Shown here: positions 47,390 through 57,049 of the stretch, piece after piece | Numbering within the stretch: position 1 is the stretch's first letter | Layout of the letters: the number at the start of each line of letters is the position of its first letter | Assembly: GCF_900109205.1 (NCBI RefSeq) | Contig: NZ_FNZB01000001.1 | Location: 1,736,001-1,800,000 of the forward strand | DNA length: 64,000 nucleotides | Direction: 5' to 3' | From: Sphingomonas sp. OV641 | GTDB lineage: Bacteria; Pseudomonadota; Alphaproteobacteria; Sphingomonadales; Sphingomonadaceae | Notes under the pieces: model-generated | What the model was told of the DNA's origin: nothing | The model's input: only the letters and a program-made list of their open reading frames with translations | The model's database searches: none | Position numbers and translations under genes: made by a program

Positions 47390-47941
47390 ATGCACCGTTA
47401 CGCATTTCTGCTGCTTGCTGCGGCCACGCCGCTTGCCGCCAATGCGCAGGACACCCAGGCACCCGCCCCTGCCGCTCCTGCAACCGCCGCGGCAGCCCCG
47501 GCGGCCGGCGCTGCGCCCACGGTCGGCGCCACCATCTATGACGCGCAGGGCGGCACCGTCGGCACCGTCGCCTCCACGGACGGCACCAATGCGGTGGTCG
47601 ACACGGGCACCGTCAAGGCGGCAATTCCGCTCAGCTCTTTCGGAAAAGGGCCCAATGGTCCGGTACTTGCCATGACCAAGGCAGAGCTGGAAGCGGCAGC
47701 TGGACAGGGCGCCGCGCAGGCCGCGCAGAGCTTCCAGTCGCAGCTGACGACGGGCGCCACCGTATACGGCGTGGCCGGCACGTCGCTCGGGACGATCAAG
47801 GCCGTGGAAGCGGAATTCGTGACGCTCACCACGGCGAAGGGCGACGCCCGGCTGCCGATCGGATCGTTCGGCCCGGGCCCCAAGGGCGTGACGATCGGCA
47901 TGACCGCCGCGCAGCTTGACGCGGCAATGGCCCCCAAATGA
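47390..47941 (+). CDS. Exported protein with two PRC-barrel-like repeats
   Basis: A 183-residue protein with a signal peptide (HRYAFLLLAAATPLAANAQ, cleaved near 20), an Ala/Pro-rich spacer and two homologous modules: TVGATIYDAQGGTVGTV to about 103, and TTGATVYGVAGTSLGTI to the end. Each module has matching LSSFGKGPNG / IGSFGPGPKG and MTKAELEAA / MTAAQLDAA parts, which identifies an internal duplication. The fold looks like PRC barrel. GAGGAG precedes ATG 47390 by six bases. Closed by a strong terminator; function unknown. Confidence 0.8.
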   Translation: MHRYAFLLLAAATPLAANAQDTQAPAPAAPATAAAAPAAGAAPTVGATIYDAQGGTVGTVASTDGTNAVVDTGTVKAAIPLSSFGKGPNGPVLAMTKAELEAAAGQGAAQAAQSFQSQLTTGATVYGVAGTSLGTIKAVEAEFVTLTTAKGDARLPIGSFGPGPKGVTIGMTAAQLDAAMAPK

Positions 47942-47947
47942 ACGAAC

Positions 47948-47980
47948 GGCCGCGGGGCAGATCAGCCCCGCGGCCTTATT
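47948..47980 (+). terminator. Intrinsic terminator after PRC-like gene
   Basis: GGCCGCGGGGC (47948-47958) pairs perfectly with 47965-47975 across a six-base loop, followed by TTATT. It starts seven bases after the stop codon. Confidence 0.85.
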
Positions 47981-48083
47981 CTACGGCCTGCTTTCAGAGC
48001 AAAACAGGCCGGAACCGGAGATTTACGGCCAGCATTGTCGGACGTCGCGCGTTCGGGAAGGCGCGGCGCCGTCAGTCAGTGCC

Positions 48084-50747
48084 TCAGGCGACCGCTTTTG
48101 CCTCTTCCAGCGCCACGCGCACTGCCGACAGCGCCTCATCGGCCTTGTCACCATCCGGGCCGCCGCCCTGCGCCATGTCGGGCCGCCCGCCGCCGCCGTG
48201 GCCACCGACCGCCGCCACGGCGCGCTTCACCAGATCGACCGCATTGTAGGTAGCGACCAGATCATCCGTGACGCCAACCGCGACGGTCGCGCGGCCATCG
48301 TTCACCGCGACCAGCGCCGCGACACCCGAGCCGATCCGCTTCTTGGCATCGTCCACAGCGCCGCGCAGACCCTTGGCCTCGAAGCCGTTCAGCACTTGGC
48401 CGACAAATGCCACGCCGCCGACACTTTCCGGACCGGCCGGCGCACCACCGGCGCCGCCGCCCATCGCCAATGCCTTCTTGGCCTCGGCAAGCTCACGCTC
48501 CAGCCGGCGCTTCTCCTCCAGCAGCGACGCGACGCGGCCCGGCACCTCATCAGGCGTGGTACGCAGCGCAGACGCGGCCTCGCGCAGCTTGTCGTCGCGA
48601 GCCGAGAGATAGGCACGCGCGGCCTCGCCGGTCAGCGCCTCGACCCGGCGGACGCCAGACGAAACCGCACCTTCGCCGATCACCTTGAACAGGCCGATGT
48701 CGCCCAGCGCATTGACATGGGTGCCGCCGCAAAGCTCGATCGAATAGGTTTCGCCGCCATCCGCGGTGCCCATCGACACGACGCGAACCTCGTCGCCGTA
48801 CTTTTCGCCGAACAGCGCCATCGCGCCCATCGCGATCGCATCGTCCGGCGTCATCAGCCGGGTGGTGACGGCGCCGTTCTGGCGGATCTTGGCGTTCACC
48901 GCAGCTTCGGCATCGGCCAGTTCCTCGGCGCTCATCGCACTTGAATGGCTGACGTCGAAACGCAGGCGATCGGGCGCAACAAGCGAGCCCTTCTGCGCGA
49001 CATGGGTGCCGAGCCGCTTGCGCAAAGCCTCATGCAGCAGGTGAGTGGCGGAATGGTTGGCGCGGATCGCGGCGCGGCGGGCGACGTCGATCGCGAGCTT
49101 CACCGTATCGCCGACCTTGATCTCGCCGGCGCTGAGCGTCGCGTGATGGACCCAGAGCTTGCCGAGCTGCTTGGACGTATCGCGCACTTCGGCAGCCAGG
49201 CCATTGTCGCTGCCGATCGTGCCGGCATCACCGACCTGCCCGCCACTTTCGCCATAAAAGGGCGTCTGGTTGACGATCACGTCGACCTCGTCGCCGGCCG
49301 CCGCCTTCTGCACCCGCGTGCCATCCTTGACGAGCGCAAGCACCACGCCCTCGCCCACATCGCTGGCATAGCCGGTGAACTCGGTCGCGCCGACTTCCTC
49401 GGCAAGGTCGAACCACAATTCGTCGGACGCCTTGGCACCCGAACCCTTCCACGCAGCACGAGCGGCGCGCTTCTGCTCGGCCATGGCGGCGTCAAAGCCG
49501 AGCCGGTCGACGCCGAACGACTGGGCGCGCAGCGCGTCTTCCGTCAGATCATAGGGGAAGCCGAAGGTGTCGTAGAGCTTGAACGCGGTTTCGCCCGGCA
49601 GCACGTCGCCCGGCTTCATGCCCGCCGTCGCCTCGTCGAGCAGCTTCAGGCCCTTGTCGAGCGTCTGGCGGAAGCGCGTTTCCTCCTGCTGCAACGTCGC
49701 CTCGATCAGCGGCTGGGCGCGGACGAGTTCAGGGTAAGCGGCGCCCATCTCGGCGACCAGCGCCGGCACCAGGCGGTGCATCAACGGCTCCTTGGCGCCG
49801 AGCAGATGCGCATGGCGCATCGCGCGGCGCATGATGCGACGAAGAACGTAGCCGCGACCGTCGTTGGCCGGCAGCACGCCATCGGCGACGAGGAAGCCGG
49901 ACGTGCGCAGGTGATCGGCGATCACGCGGTGGCTCGCCTGATTGTCCCCGGTCGTCGGCGTATGGGTCAGCGCCCCCGACGCGGCGATCAGCGCCTTGAA
50001 CGTGTCCGTATCATAATTGTCGTGCACGCCCTGCATGACGGCTGCGATCCGCTCCAGCCCCATGCCGGTGTCGATGGACGGGCGCGGCAGATCGCCGACG
50101 ATCGTGTCGGCTTCCTGCAGGAATTGCATGAAGACGAGGTTCCACACCTCGACGAAGCGGTCGCCATCCTCGTCCGGCGAGCCGGGAGGGCCACCAGGGA
50201 TATGATCGCCATGATCGTAGAAGATTTCACTGCACGGCCCGCACGGACCATCCGAGCCCATCGCCCAGAAATTGTCCTTGGTCGGGATGCGAATGATGCG
50301 GTGATCGGGAAGACCGGCGATCTTCTTCCACAAATCGAATGCCTGATCGTCGGTGTGATAGACGGTTGCGGTCAGCTTATCGGCGGGGAGCCCCCATTCC
50401 TTGGTCAGCAGCGTCCAGGCGTGGGTGATCGCCTGTTCCTTGAAGTAATCGCCGAACGAGAAATTGCCGAGCATCTCGAAGAAGGTGTGATGCCGGGCGG
50501 TATAGCCGACATTGTCGAGATCATTGTGCTTGCCGCCCGCGCGCACGCACTTCTGCGCGCTGACCGCGGTGGAATAAGGGCGGGTCTCGAGCCCGGTGAA
50601 GACATTCTTGAACGGCACCATGCCCGCGTTGACGAACATCAACGTGGGATCGTTCTGCGGCACCAGGGGCGCCGAGGGCACGATGCTGTGCCCGGCCGAG
50701 CCGAAGTAATCGAGGAAGCTGCGGCGGATGTCATTCGTCGAGGTCAT
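48084..50747 (-). CDS. alaS: Alanine--tRNA ligase
   Basis: Charges tRNA-Ala. The 887-residue protein has the class II aminoacylation core ([39 protein letters not shown]), [10 protein letters not shown] motif 3, the editing domain with [14 protein letters not shown] (HxxxH zinc site) and ELCGGTHV (Cys/His), and the C-Ala domain with [18 protein letters not shown] 50747 fits the family start. Its end faces the terminator of the PRC-like gene. Normal length. Confidence 0.97.
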   Translation of the reverse strand: MTSTNDIRRSFLDYFGSAGHSIVPSAPLVPQNDPTLMFVNAGMVPFKNVFTGLETRPYSTAVSAQKCVRAGGKHNDLDNVGYTARHHTFFEMLGNFSFGDYFKEQAITHAWTLLTKEWGLPADKLTATVYHTDDQAFDLWKKIAGLPDHRIIRIPTKDNFWAMGSDGPCGPCSEIFYDHGDHIPGGPPGSPDEDGDRFVEVWNLVFMQFLQEADTIVGDLPRPSIDTGMGLERIAAVMQGVHDNYDTDTFKALIAASGALTHTPTTGDNQASHRVIADHLRTSGFLVADGVLPANDGRGYVLRRIMRRAMRHAHLLGAKEPLMHRLVPALVAEMGAAYPELVRAQPLIEATLQQEETRFRQTLDKGLKLLDEATAGMKPGDVLPGETAFKLYDTFGFPYDLTEDALRAQSFGVDRLGFDAAMAEQKRAARAAWKGSGAKASDELWFDLAEEVGATEFTGYASDVGEGVVLALVKDGTRVQKAAAGDEVDVIVNQTPFYGESGGQVGDAGTIGSDNGLAAEVRDTSKQLGKLWVHHATLSAGEIKVGDTVKLAIDVARRAAIRANHSATHLLHEALRKRLGTHVAQKGSLVAPDRLRFDVSHSSAMSAEELADAEAAVNAKIRQNGAVTTRLMTPDDAIAMGAMALFGEKYGDEVRVVSMGTADGGETYSIELCGGTHVNALGDIGLFKVIGEGAVSSGVRRVEALTGEAARAYLSARDDKLREAASALRTTPDEVPGRVASLLEEKRRLERELAEAKKALAMGGGAGGAPAGPESVGGVAFVGQVLNGFEAKGLRGAVDDAKKRIGSGVAALVAVNDGRATVAVGVTDDLVATYNAVDLVKRAVAAVGGHGGGGRPDMAQGGGPDGDKADEALSAVRVALEEAKAVA

Positions 50748-50860
50748 GACCCGCGACTTAATAGGGGATGCGCGCGGTGACTAGCGTTTGTGTTCGGGCG
50801 GGATGTCGTGCGCGCGTGGTTGGGGCAGATGACGGTGCTGCCCTTCTCCCTAGGCCGTCA

Positions 50861-51003
50861 CGGATGCGCGGCTCAGCCCTTGGCCGCGGCGCCTAGGATC
50901 GGGGCATCGACTGCTGACGCTGCCCAACCCGACAGACATCATGCTCGAGCCGCCGCATCGTGGTGGTGGAATAGGCGACATCGTCCTCGGCATCGCATTG
51001 CGT
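50861..51003 (-). pseudogene. Decayed tandem copy of the SnoaL-like gene's 3' end
   Basis: This stretch repeats the last third of the intact gene at 51132-51503 and the bases just past its stop. On the minus strand it would encode DDVAYSTTTMRRLEHDVCRV against DYVAYCTTTMRRLEHDVWRV. One base is missing after the CCC codon, which changes the end to SMPRS; adding it restores a PPILGAAAKG end like PPIAGGAAEG. The copy stops at the edge of the dispersed repeat at 51005, so nothing upstream remains. Confidence 0.85.
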
Positions 51004-51004
51004 G

Positions 51005-51067
51005 CCAGCCTTGTTCCGAAACTGGCCCCGGCCTTCGCCGGGGAGGCGGATCAAACTGGCTGGATCA
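51005..51067 (-). repeat. Dispersed intergenic repeat, copy A
   Basis: About 63 bases that are near-identical, in reverse orientation, to 57050-57114: ends GATCCAGCCAG and AAGGCTGG, with a palindromic core CCCCGGCGAAGGCCGGGG. It lies exactly at the junction where homology of the truncated SnoaL-like fragment ends. Probably a REP/BIME-type element of the genus. Confidence 0.8.
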
Positions 51068-51131
51068 CGCAGTAGCGGCACGGTGGACGCTGAACGCACT
51101 CAGCATGACGCCATATTGTGGGATGGGCCGC

Positions 51132-51503
51132 TCAGCCTTCGGCGGCGCCGCCCGCGATCGGGGGCAGCGTCTGTTGATGCTGAACCACCCGCCAGACATC
51201 ATGCTCCAGCCGCCGCATCGTGGTGGTGCAATAAGCGACATAATCCTCGCCATCGCGGTGAGCCGCTGCCTTGTATGCGATGGTGATCAGCCCTTCCTGC
51301 GGGCGCATCACCTGCTGTTCGCTGAAGTCGACATCCGACCAGCGGGGTGTATTCGCCACCGCCTCGATCGCGGCGTCTGACTTGTACACGAAGGGTTGCG
51401 CCGGCAGCACCATGACGCATTCATCATCGACCAGCTCGCGATAGACATCCGCGTCGCCGGTCCACAGGCTCTTCTCGAAGCTCCAGATGCGTGCGTCTTC
51501 CAT
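51132..51503 (-). CDS. SnoaL-like / DUF4440 family protein
   Basis: A 123-residue small alpha+beta-barrel protein starting MEDARIWSFEKSLWTGD, with conserved ELVDDECVMVLPAQPFVY and the late YVAYCTTTMRRLEHDVWRVVQHQQTL. The NTF2-like fold is used by isomerases, hydrolases and small-molecule binders; a specific reaction cannot be assigned. ATG 51503. A damaged copy of its 3' end lies just downstream, so this region has been duplicated. Confidence 0.75.
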   Translation of the reverse strand: MEDARIWSFEKSLWTGDADVYRELVDDECVMVLPAQPFVYKSDAAIEAVANTPRWSDVDFSEQQVMRPQEGLITIAYKAAAHRDGEDYVAYCTTTMRRLEHDVWRVVQHQQTLPPIAGGAAEG

Positions 51504-51613
51504 GGTCCGTCATCTCCTCTTGGCCCAAGAGCGAAGCGCCGCCGCGATCGTTCCCTGCACGATGATCAGCGGGCGGCTGGCCCGGCCGTTCCGCTTGCGG
51601 CACAAGCGAACGC

Positions 51614-51934
51614 ATGTCCCTTTTTGCCTTTATCGGTGCGGCCGTGGCGGAGATTGCCGGCTGCTTCAGCTTCTGGGCATGGCTGAGGCTCGATCGGTCG
51701 CCGTGGTGGCTGGTGCCCGGTGTCGCCGCCCTGTGCCTCTTCGCCTATCTGCTGACGCTGGTGGATGCCGATCACGCCGGCCGCACCTATGCCATTTACG
51801 GCGGCGTCTATATCGCCACGGCATTGGTGTGGCTCTGGCTGGCGGAGGGCGTGCGGCCGGATCGCTGGGACTTGACCGGTGCCGGTATCTGCCTGGTCGG
51901 TGCGGCGACCATCCTGTGGGGGCCGCGCAGCTAG
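51614..51934 (+). CDS. YnfA family (UPF0060) small multidrug-resistance-like membrane protein
   Basis: A 106-residue protein with four predicted membrane helices: [20 protein letters not shown], then [36 protein letters not shown] and a last helix ending [13 protein letters not shown]. The [10 protein letters not shown] and [15 protein letters not shown] patterns match YnfA, which resembles half of an SMR efflux pump. ATG 51614 is near the divergent SnoaL-like gene start. A hairpin follows it. Confidence 0.9.
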   Translation: MSLFAFIGAAVAEIAGCFSFWAWLRLDRSPWWLVPGVAALCLFAYLLTLVDADHAGRTYAIYGGVYIATALVWLWLAEGVRPDRWDLTGAGICLVGAATILWGPRS

Positions 51935-52278
51935 AGCCAGATTCACCTGATCCGGACCAGCGCCCCGGCCTCCGCTGGGGCGCCGGCATTGCTTGTTTCA
52001 ACTCAGGTAAATTTGGCAACAGCGGTCTGTGACGGCGGGAGCAGGGCCGTAAAGTGCGGCGCTGTCGCCACATATCGGCCGTTTTGGCAAGGCGATCGCG
52101 ACGCCATCGGTGCTGCGCGATTGATGCGCGGGCTTGACCTAGCCCCGGCAATCCCCTTCACCGTGCAAAACAGCCGTCGCCGTCCGCCGCATGCCTGCCG
52201 AAGAGCCGCATCCTTCCCGAAGGAGCGCCGACAGGGTGCAATCCAGGGATGCGGCGGTTCCACGATGACGGAGCATAC
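51935..52278. other. Intergenic region upstream of the DAACS symporter gene
   Basis: About 340 bases with no recognised gene. It begins with a hairpin (GCGCCCC/GGGGCGC arms at 51960-51966 and 51977-51983) that resembles a degenerate form of the dispersed repeat core and could end the YnfA transcript. The remainder holds the promoter region of the transporter; no operator is evident to me. Confidence 0.5.
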
Positions 52279-53631
52279 ATGGCCAAGCGGCTGACCCTGT
52301 ATATCATGATCGGCCTGGTGGCGGGAATCGTGCTCGGCCTGTCGCTGAACGGGCTGATCGACGATGGCTCGCCGGCCGCCGCCGCCCGGCTGAGCGAGAT
52401 CGCCGGCTATTTCTCGATCGTCACGGCGGTGTTCCTGCGGCTGATCAAGATGATCATCGCGCCTCTGGTCTTCGCGACCCTCGTGGCGGGCATCGCGCAT
52501 ATGGGCGACACCGCGGCGCTGGGGCGGATCGGCATCCGCGCGGTCGGTTGGTTCATCTGTGCCAGCCTGGTCAGCCTCACGCTCGGCCTGTTCCTCGTGA
52601 ACCTGTTTCAGCCGGGCGTCGGCCTCGATTTCCCGATCCCGCCGGTGACCGAGGCAAGCGGGGTGGAAAAGGCGGCCTTCAACCTGAAGGACTTCTTCAC
52701 CCACGTCTTCCCCGCTTCCGGCATCGACGCGATGGCGAAGAATGAGATTCTCCAGATCGTGATCTTCTCGATCTTCATCGGCGTCGCCATCACGGCGGTG
52801 GGCGAGAAGGCCGCGCCGCTGGTGCGCGGGATCGAGGCGCTGGTGCAGGTGATGCTGACCGTCACCAATTATGTCATGCGCTTGGCACCCCTCGCGGTGT
52901 TCGCCGCGGTGACCGGCACGTTGGCCGAGCGCGGACCGTCGATCATCGGCAATCTCGCCTATTTCATGGGCACCTTCTACCTTGGCATGATCATCCTGTG
53001 GCTGCTGCTGATCGGCATTTGCTACGTGATCGTTGGCCGCCGCACGACCTTGCTGGTGCGCTATGTGCGCGAGCCGCTGCTGCTCGCCTTCTCCACCGCG
53101 TCGTCCGAAGCGGCCTATCCGCGCACGCTGGAGGCGCTGGACAAGTTCGGCGTGCCGCCGCGCATTGCCAGCTTCGTGCTGCCGCTGGGATATAGCTTCA
53201 ACCTCGACGGCTCGATGATCTACATGACCTTCGCGACGATCTTCATCGCGCAGGCCTATGGCATCGATCTCAGCCTCGGGCAGGAGATCACCATGCTGCT
53301 GGTGCTGATGATCACCAGCAAGGGGATCGCCGGCGTGCCGCGCGCCAGCCTGGTGGTGATTGCGGCAACGCTTGGCTTTTTCAACATCCCGGAGGCCGGG
53401 CTGCTGCTGATCCTGGGGATCGACCATTTCCTCGACATGGGCCGTTCCGCCACCAACGTCGTCGGCAATGCGGTGGCGAGCGCGGTGATCGCGAAATGGG
53501 AGGGCAAGCTCGATCCGCTCGAGCCGGATGCCATCGAGGGCCCCGCCGCGCCGAGCGGGCATGGCCCGGCGCATGCCACGGACAGCCTGCACGACACGCC
53601 GTCGCTCGGCACGGCCGACCGGCACGCCTGA
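52279..53631 (+). CDS. Dicarboxylate/amino acid:cation symporter (DAACS family)
   Basis: A 450-residue integral membrane transporter with eight helices and two re-entrant hairpins. The family signature is present: STASSEAAYPRTLEALDKFG, followed by LPLGYSFNLDGSMIYMTFA and the C-terminal LLLILGIDHFLDMGRSATNVVGN. It takes up a C4-dicarboxylate or acidic/neutral amino acid with sodium or protons; which one cannot be decided (DctA- and GltP-like proteins share these features). ATG 52279 has GGAG six bases ahead; an upstream in-frame start at 52249 adds ten polar residues. It has a His/Pro-rich cytosolic tail. Confidence 0.9.
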   Translation: MAKRLTLYIMIGLVAGIVLGLSLNGLIDDGSPAAAARLSEIAGYFSIVTAVFLRLIKMIIAPLVFATLVAGIAHMGDTAALGRIGIRAVGWFICASLVSLTLGLFLVNLFQPGVGLDFPIPPVTEASGVEKAAFNLKDFFTHVFPASGIDAMAKNEILQIVIFSIFIGVAITAVGEKAAPLVRGIEALVQVMLTVTNYVMRLAPLAVFAAVTGTLAERGPSIIGNLAYFMGTFYLGMIILWLLLIGICYVIVGRRTTLLVRYVREPLLLAFSTASSEAAYPRTLEALDKFGVPPRIASFVLPLGYSFNLDGSMIYMTFATIFIAQAYGIDLSLGQEITMLLVLMITSKGIAGVPRASLVVIAATLGFFNIPEAGLLLILGIDHFLDMGRSATNVVGNAVASAVIAKWEGKLDPLEPDAIEGPAAPSGHGPAHATDSLHDTPSLGTADRHA

Positions 53632-53735
53632 GCGGGTGCGATATGCCGGGGTGAAACGGGCGCGGCAGGCGACGGCGGCGGGCGCCTGACGAGCGCCGCG
53701 CCCTTCCCTCCCGCGCGCGTCAGGCCCTTCGCGGC

Positions 53736-54368
53736 TCAGGCATAATCATACAGTCCTCCCGCGCGCAGCGCCGCCTGATAGGCCGGGCGAGCGTGGACCT
53801 TTTCCAGCCAGGCAATCGTCGCGGGACGGGAGGCATTCAGGCCGGCACGAGTGCGTGCCGCCTCCAGCGGAAAGCTCATCATCACGTCTGCCGCGGTGAG
53901 CGCATCGCCGGCGAACCATTGATGCCTGGACAGATGCGCCTCCACGAAATCGAGATGGGTCTCGATCCAGGGGCGGATCCGCTTCTGCGCCGTCTTGCCG
54001 AACAAGGGCACGCGGCTGAGCACCAGGGTGACGAGCAGCGGCGGCATCAGCGAGCCTTCGGCATAGTGAAGCCAGTAGCGGTAATCGAGCGCCGCCGTCC
54101 GGTTCGCCGGCGCACCGAGCCGACCGTCGGCCTTGTCGACCAGATATTCGACGATCGCGCCTGTTTCCGCGATCACGCGCCCGCCATCGCCGCTGTCCTC
54201 GATCACCGGAGACTTGCCGAGCGGATGCACCTTGCGAAGCTCCGGCGGGGCGAGCATCGTCTTCTTGTCGCGTTCGTAGCGGCGCACTTCATAGGGGAGC
54301 GCCAGTTCCTCCAGCATCCACAGCACCCGCTGCGACCGAGAATTTTCCAGATGGTGAACGATGATCAT
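53736..54368 (-). CDS. Glutathione S-transferase family protein
   Basis: A 210-residue GST: thioredoxin-like N domain (IVHHLENSRSQRVLWMLEEL, with the cis-Pro in GKSPVIED and Ser-region ETGAIVEYL) and all-helical C domain (WFAGDALTAADVMMSF). The first catalytic residue is probably Ser in ENSRSQ, as in bacterial nu/beta-like classes. ATG 54368 overlaps the methyltransferase stop in ATGA. Substrate unknown. Confidence 0.88.
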   Translation of the reverse strand: MIIVHHLENSRSQRVLWMLEELALPYEVRRYERDKKTMLAPPELRKVHPLGKSPVIEDSGDGGRVIAETGAIVEYLVDKADGRLGAPANRTAALDYRYWLHYAEGSLMPPLLVTLVLSRVPLFGKTAQKRIRPWIETHLDFVEAHLSRHQWFAGDALTAADVMMSFPLEAARTRAGLNASRPATIAWLEKVHARPAYQAALRAGGLYDYA

Positions 54369-55210
54369 GTGGCTTTCCCCCGCGCGTGCGCCGTGACGAT
54401 CCAGGCAGCGGCGGGAAAGTCCAGCACCTCCCCCGTCACCTGTTCGGCAAGCACAACGCGCAACCGCTCCAGCAGTGCCGGGCGGTCGGCATCAGCGGCT
54501 TCGGCAAGCGCGCGGGACACGGGGCCGATGCGCCGGAAGAAATCGGCAGCATCGCCGGCGGCGTCCCGCCCCTCGCCGGCACGATAAAGATAATCGGTGG
54601 GCGTCAGCGCCACATCGACGAAGCCGGCGTCCAGCAGCAGCCGTTCCACCCGATCAGGATCGGCAAAGGCAAAGGGACCGGGAGCGTAGCCGATCGGTGA
54701 ATCGAGCCGGCCGCCGATTGCCGCGATGGTGCGCGAGGCCCAGGGGTTCTCTGCCGCGCCACGGAAGCAGGAGAAGACCAGAGGCGCTCCCGGGCTCAGG
54801 GCCGCCGCAATGCCGCGGAAGGCGGCGGCGGGATCATCGAAGAACATGACGCCGTGACGCGAGACGGCCAGGTCAAACGGGGCATGGGCATCCAGCGCCT
54901 GCGGCACCATGCCGGTGGCGAAGCGCAGATTATCCAGCCCATGCTGCGCCGCCCGCTCCTGCGCCACGGCAATCAGGGCGGCGGAAAGATCGACACCCAG
55001 GATGTCGAGTCCAGGGCGTGCCGCAGCCAAGGCGAGGCTGGTGACCCCGGCGCCGCAGCCCAGATCGACGGCATGGCCGGTTTCGGGAGCGAGGGCGAGG
55101 ATAGCGGCGTCAAGCTGGCGCGAGAGCGCGGCGAAGCTGCGATCCGTACGGCGCCACTCGGCGGCCCAGACGTCGCCGACACGAGTCTGCCAGTCAGGAG
55201 CGGCGGTCAT
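54365..55210 (-). CDS. Class I SAM-dependent methyltransferase
   Basis: A 281-residue protein with SAM motif I in AVDLGCGAGVTSLALAAARPG, acidic residue after motif II (DILGVDLS), and motif IV in FDLAVSRHGVMFFDDPAAAF. The C-terminal part is typical of the UbiE/small-molecule group. ATG 55210 (or 55216, two codons earlier, in the same frame) has AAAGGA ahead. It overlaps the GST gene in ATGA, so the pair is one unit, possibly in detoxification; this is inference from neighbourhood. Confidence 0.85.
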   Translation of the reverse strand: MTAAPDWQTRVGDVWAAEWRRTDRSFAALSRQLDAAILALAPETGHAVDLGCGAGVTSLALAAARPGLDILGVDLSAALIAVAQERAAQHGLDNLRFATGMVPQALDAHAPFDLAVSRHGVMFFDDPAAAFRGIAAALSPGAPLVFSCFRGAAENPWASRTIAAIGGRLDSPIGYAPGPFAFADPDRVERLLLDAGFVDVALTPTDYLYRAGEGRDAAGDAADFFRRIGPVSRALAEAADADRPALLERLRVVLAEQVTGEVLDFPAAAWIVTAHARGKAT

Positions 55211-55784
55211 GAACATGGTCCTTTCATTGTCGAAACGGATGTGCCGTGCCGACTGGCAAAGGGAAAGGGCAGCGACGGTGACGCGGATGTCGTGGCTGTC
55301 GGGCATCGTGGGAGCGCGCCCATCCCGATGGGCCGGCTTGTAAGGCCCGCGGCGTCCAGGAGCGCGGACGAGATCAGTCCTTTGCGCATGCGTGGCCAAA
55401 AAGAATGGCTGCGGAATAGCTTGCGAAGATCGCATGTGGTCGGACCAGCGCGTGCGGTCTGCCATTTGGTGGATCTTATGATCCGGGGAAATCGGCGCAG
55501 GGCGCCAGAGCCCGCTGACGGCGGAGAACGGGACGCCCACCCGCGTTATCGCGCAAATGCGCGCGGGATCGGTCGAGTCTCCGCCACTTTCTTACGTGGG
55601 CAAGGGTTCTCCGCCGCAGATCCTCAGCGGCCTTGGGGATGGCGGGCCAAGCCCGACATGAGGAGGTGGGATCTGCAACGTCGCGCCTACGAGGGCGGTG
55701 ATTTAGATCTGATGCTTCGGACGTCGCGCCTGCTCTTTTGTAGCAACGCACCGCGATGCGGCCTGCTGATGAGAGGGCCCGCAA
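55211..55784. other. Intergenic region between methyltransferase start and recA terminator
   Basis: About 570 bases. I see a CGCGC/GCGCG-type hairpin around 55550-55577 but no gene with ribosome binding site and family likeness. It should hold the promoter of the methyltransferase-GST unit; no clear -35/-10 is visible. Confidence 0.5.
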
Positions 55785-55822
55785 CAAACAAAGGGCCGAT
55801 CACCTGACGGTGACCGACCCTT
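55785..55822 (-). terminator. Intrinsic terminator of recA
   Basis: On the minus strand AAGGGTCGGTCACC pairs with GGTGATCGGCCCTT (55809-55822 with 55791-55804, G-U pairs included), followed by TGTTTGTT. It starts about 26 bases after the recA stop. Confidence 0.85.
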
Positions 55823-55847
55823 CATGATGTCTGCCGCGGGCGGCGGA

Positions 55848-56921
55848 TCAGATGTCGTCGTCTTCCGACGGACCAGCCATCAGCTCCTCGCTGAGGCCTT
55901 CCTGGCGCATGCGGATGGACCGCTCCAGACGCTCTGCGACTTCCTTGTTCTCCCGCAGGTAATTCTTCGCATTCTCCCGGCCCTGGCCGATGCGGATCGA
56001 ATCATAGCTGAACCAGGAACCGGACTTTTCGACGAGCCCGGCCTTCACGCCAAGGTCGATGACCTCGCCGAGCTTGGAAATGCCTTCGCCGAACATGATG
56101 TCGAACTCGACCTGCTTGAACGGCGGCGCGACCTTGTTCTTCACCACCTTCACGCGGGTCTGGTTGCCGGTCGCCTCGTCACGATCCTTGATCGAGCCGG
56201 TGCGGCGCACGTCGAGACGCACGGAGGCGTAGAACTTCAGCGCATTGCCGCCGGTCGTGGTCTCGGGCGAGCCGTACATCACACCGATCTTCATGCGGAT
56301 CTGGTTGATGAAGATGACGAGGCAGCGCGAACGGCTGATCGTGCCGGTCAGCTTGCGCAGCGCCTGGCTCATCAGGCGGGCCTGGAGGCCGACGTGGCTG
56401 TCGCCCATCTCACCCTCGATTTCCGCACGCGGCACCAGCGCGGCGACCGAGTCGACCACCAGCACGTCGATGGCGTTGGAGCGCACCAGCGTGTCGACGA
56501 TTTCCAGCGCCTGCTCGCCGGTGTCGGGCTGGGAAACGATCAGCTCATCAATGTCGACGCCAAGCTTCTTGGCATAGCTGGGATCAAGCGCGTGTTCCGC
56601 GTCGACGAACGCGGCCATGCCGCCCGCCTTCTGCGCCTCAGCAATGGCGTGTAGCGCGAGCGTGGTCTTGCCCGAGGATTCCGGGCCGAAGATCTCGACA
56701 ATACGGCCGCGCGGCAAGCCGCCGACGCCAAGCGCAATGTCCAGCCCGAGGCTGCCGGTCGACACCACCTCGACCTTCATCGCCTCCTTCTGGCCCAGCT
56801 TCATTGCCGAGCCCTTGCCGAACGCGCGATCAATCTGCGCGAGGGCGGCGTCGAGCGCCTTTTGACGATCCGAGTTCGCGCTTGCCATGTTGTTCGGGAT
56901 CACCTTCAGATTGGCGGCCAT
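55848..56921 (-). CDS. recA: Recombinase A
   Basis: Strand-exchange ATPase and SOS coprotease. The 357-residue protein has the Walker [16 protein letters not shown] (about 75-90), [20 protein letters not shown], the L1/L2 loops around [20 protein letters not shown] and [12 protein letters not shown], and a C terminus rich in acidic residues (SEDDDI). ATG 56921 is used; an alternative ATG at 56888 begins [10 protein letters not shown]. Its promoter region has a GTTC-N7-GTTC SOS element, and it ends with an intrinsic terminator. Confidence 0.97.
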   Translation of the reverse strand: MAANLKVIPNNMASANSDRQKALDAALAQIDRAFGKGSAMKLGQKEAMKVEVVSTGSLGLDIALGVGGLPRGRIVEIFGPESSGKTTLALHAIAEAQKAGGMAAFVDAEHALDPSYAKKLGVDIDELIVSQPDTGEQALEIVDTLVRSNAIDVLVVDSVAALVPRAEIEGEMGDSHVGLQARLMSQALRKLTGTISRSRCLVIFINQIRMKIGVMYGSPETTTGGNALKFYASVRLDVRRTGSIKDRDEATGNQTRVKVVKNKVAPPFKQVEFDIMFGEGISKLGEVIDLGVKAGLVEKSGSWFSYDSIRIGQGRENAKNYLRENKEVAERLERSIRMRQEGLSEELMAGPSEDDDI

Positions 56922-56985
56922 TGATAAGCCCTTTCGCTAAAGCAAGCGCGCGAACCGTTCAACGCGTGAACGCCATGTATTACCT

Positions 56986-57011
56986 TTGTTCCGATGGAAC
57001 AAGAGTGGAAC
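56986..57011 (-). promoter_or_regulatory. LexA/SOS box in the recA promoter
   Basis: On the plus strand GAAC (56997-57000), seven bases and GAAC (57008-57011) form the direct repeat GAAC-N7-GAAC, i.e. GTTC-N7-GTTC toward recA, the alphaproteobacterial SOS box. It overlaps a perfect 17-base palindrome TTGTTCCGATGGAACAA (56986-57002). A further GTTC-N7-GAAC pair is at 56957-56971. Confidence 0.8.
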
Positions 57012-57049
57012 AGAGGTATTTTGTTGGACGAAGCGCTTTAGCTAGGGTT

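Noticed and set aside
48945..50780. 611-codon ORF on the plus strand opposite alaS
   Set aside because: Shadow of alaS; no motif and no ribosome binding site.
52003..53625. 540-codon ORF on the minus strand opposite the symporter
   Set aside because: Antisense frame of a clear DAACS transporter.
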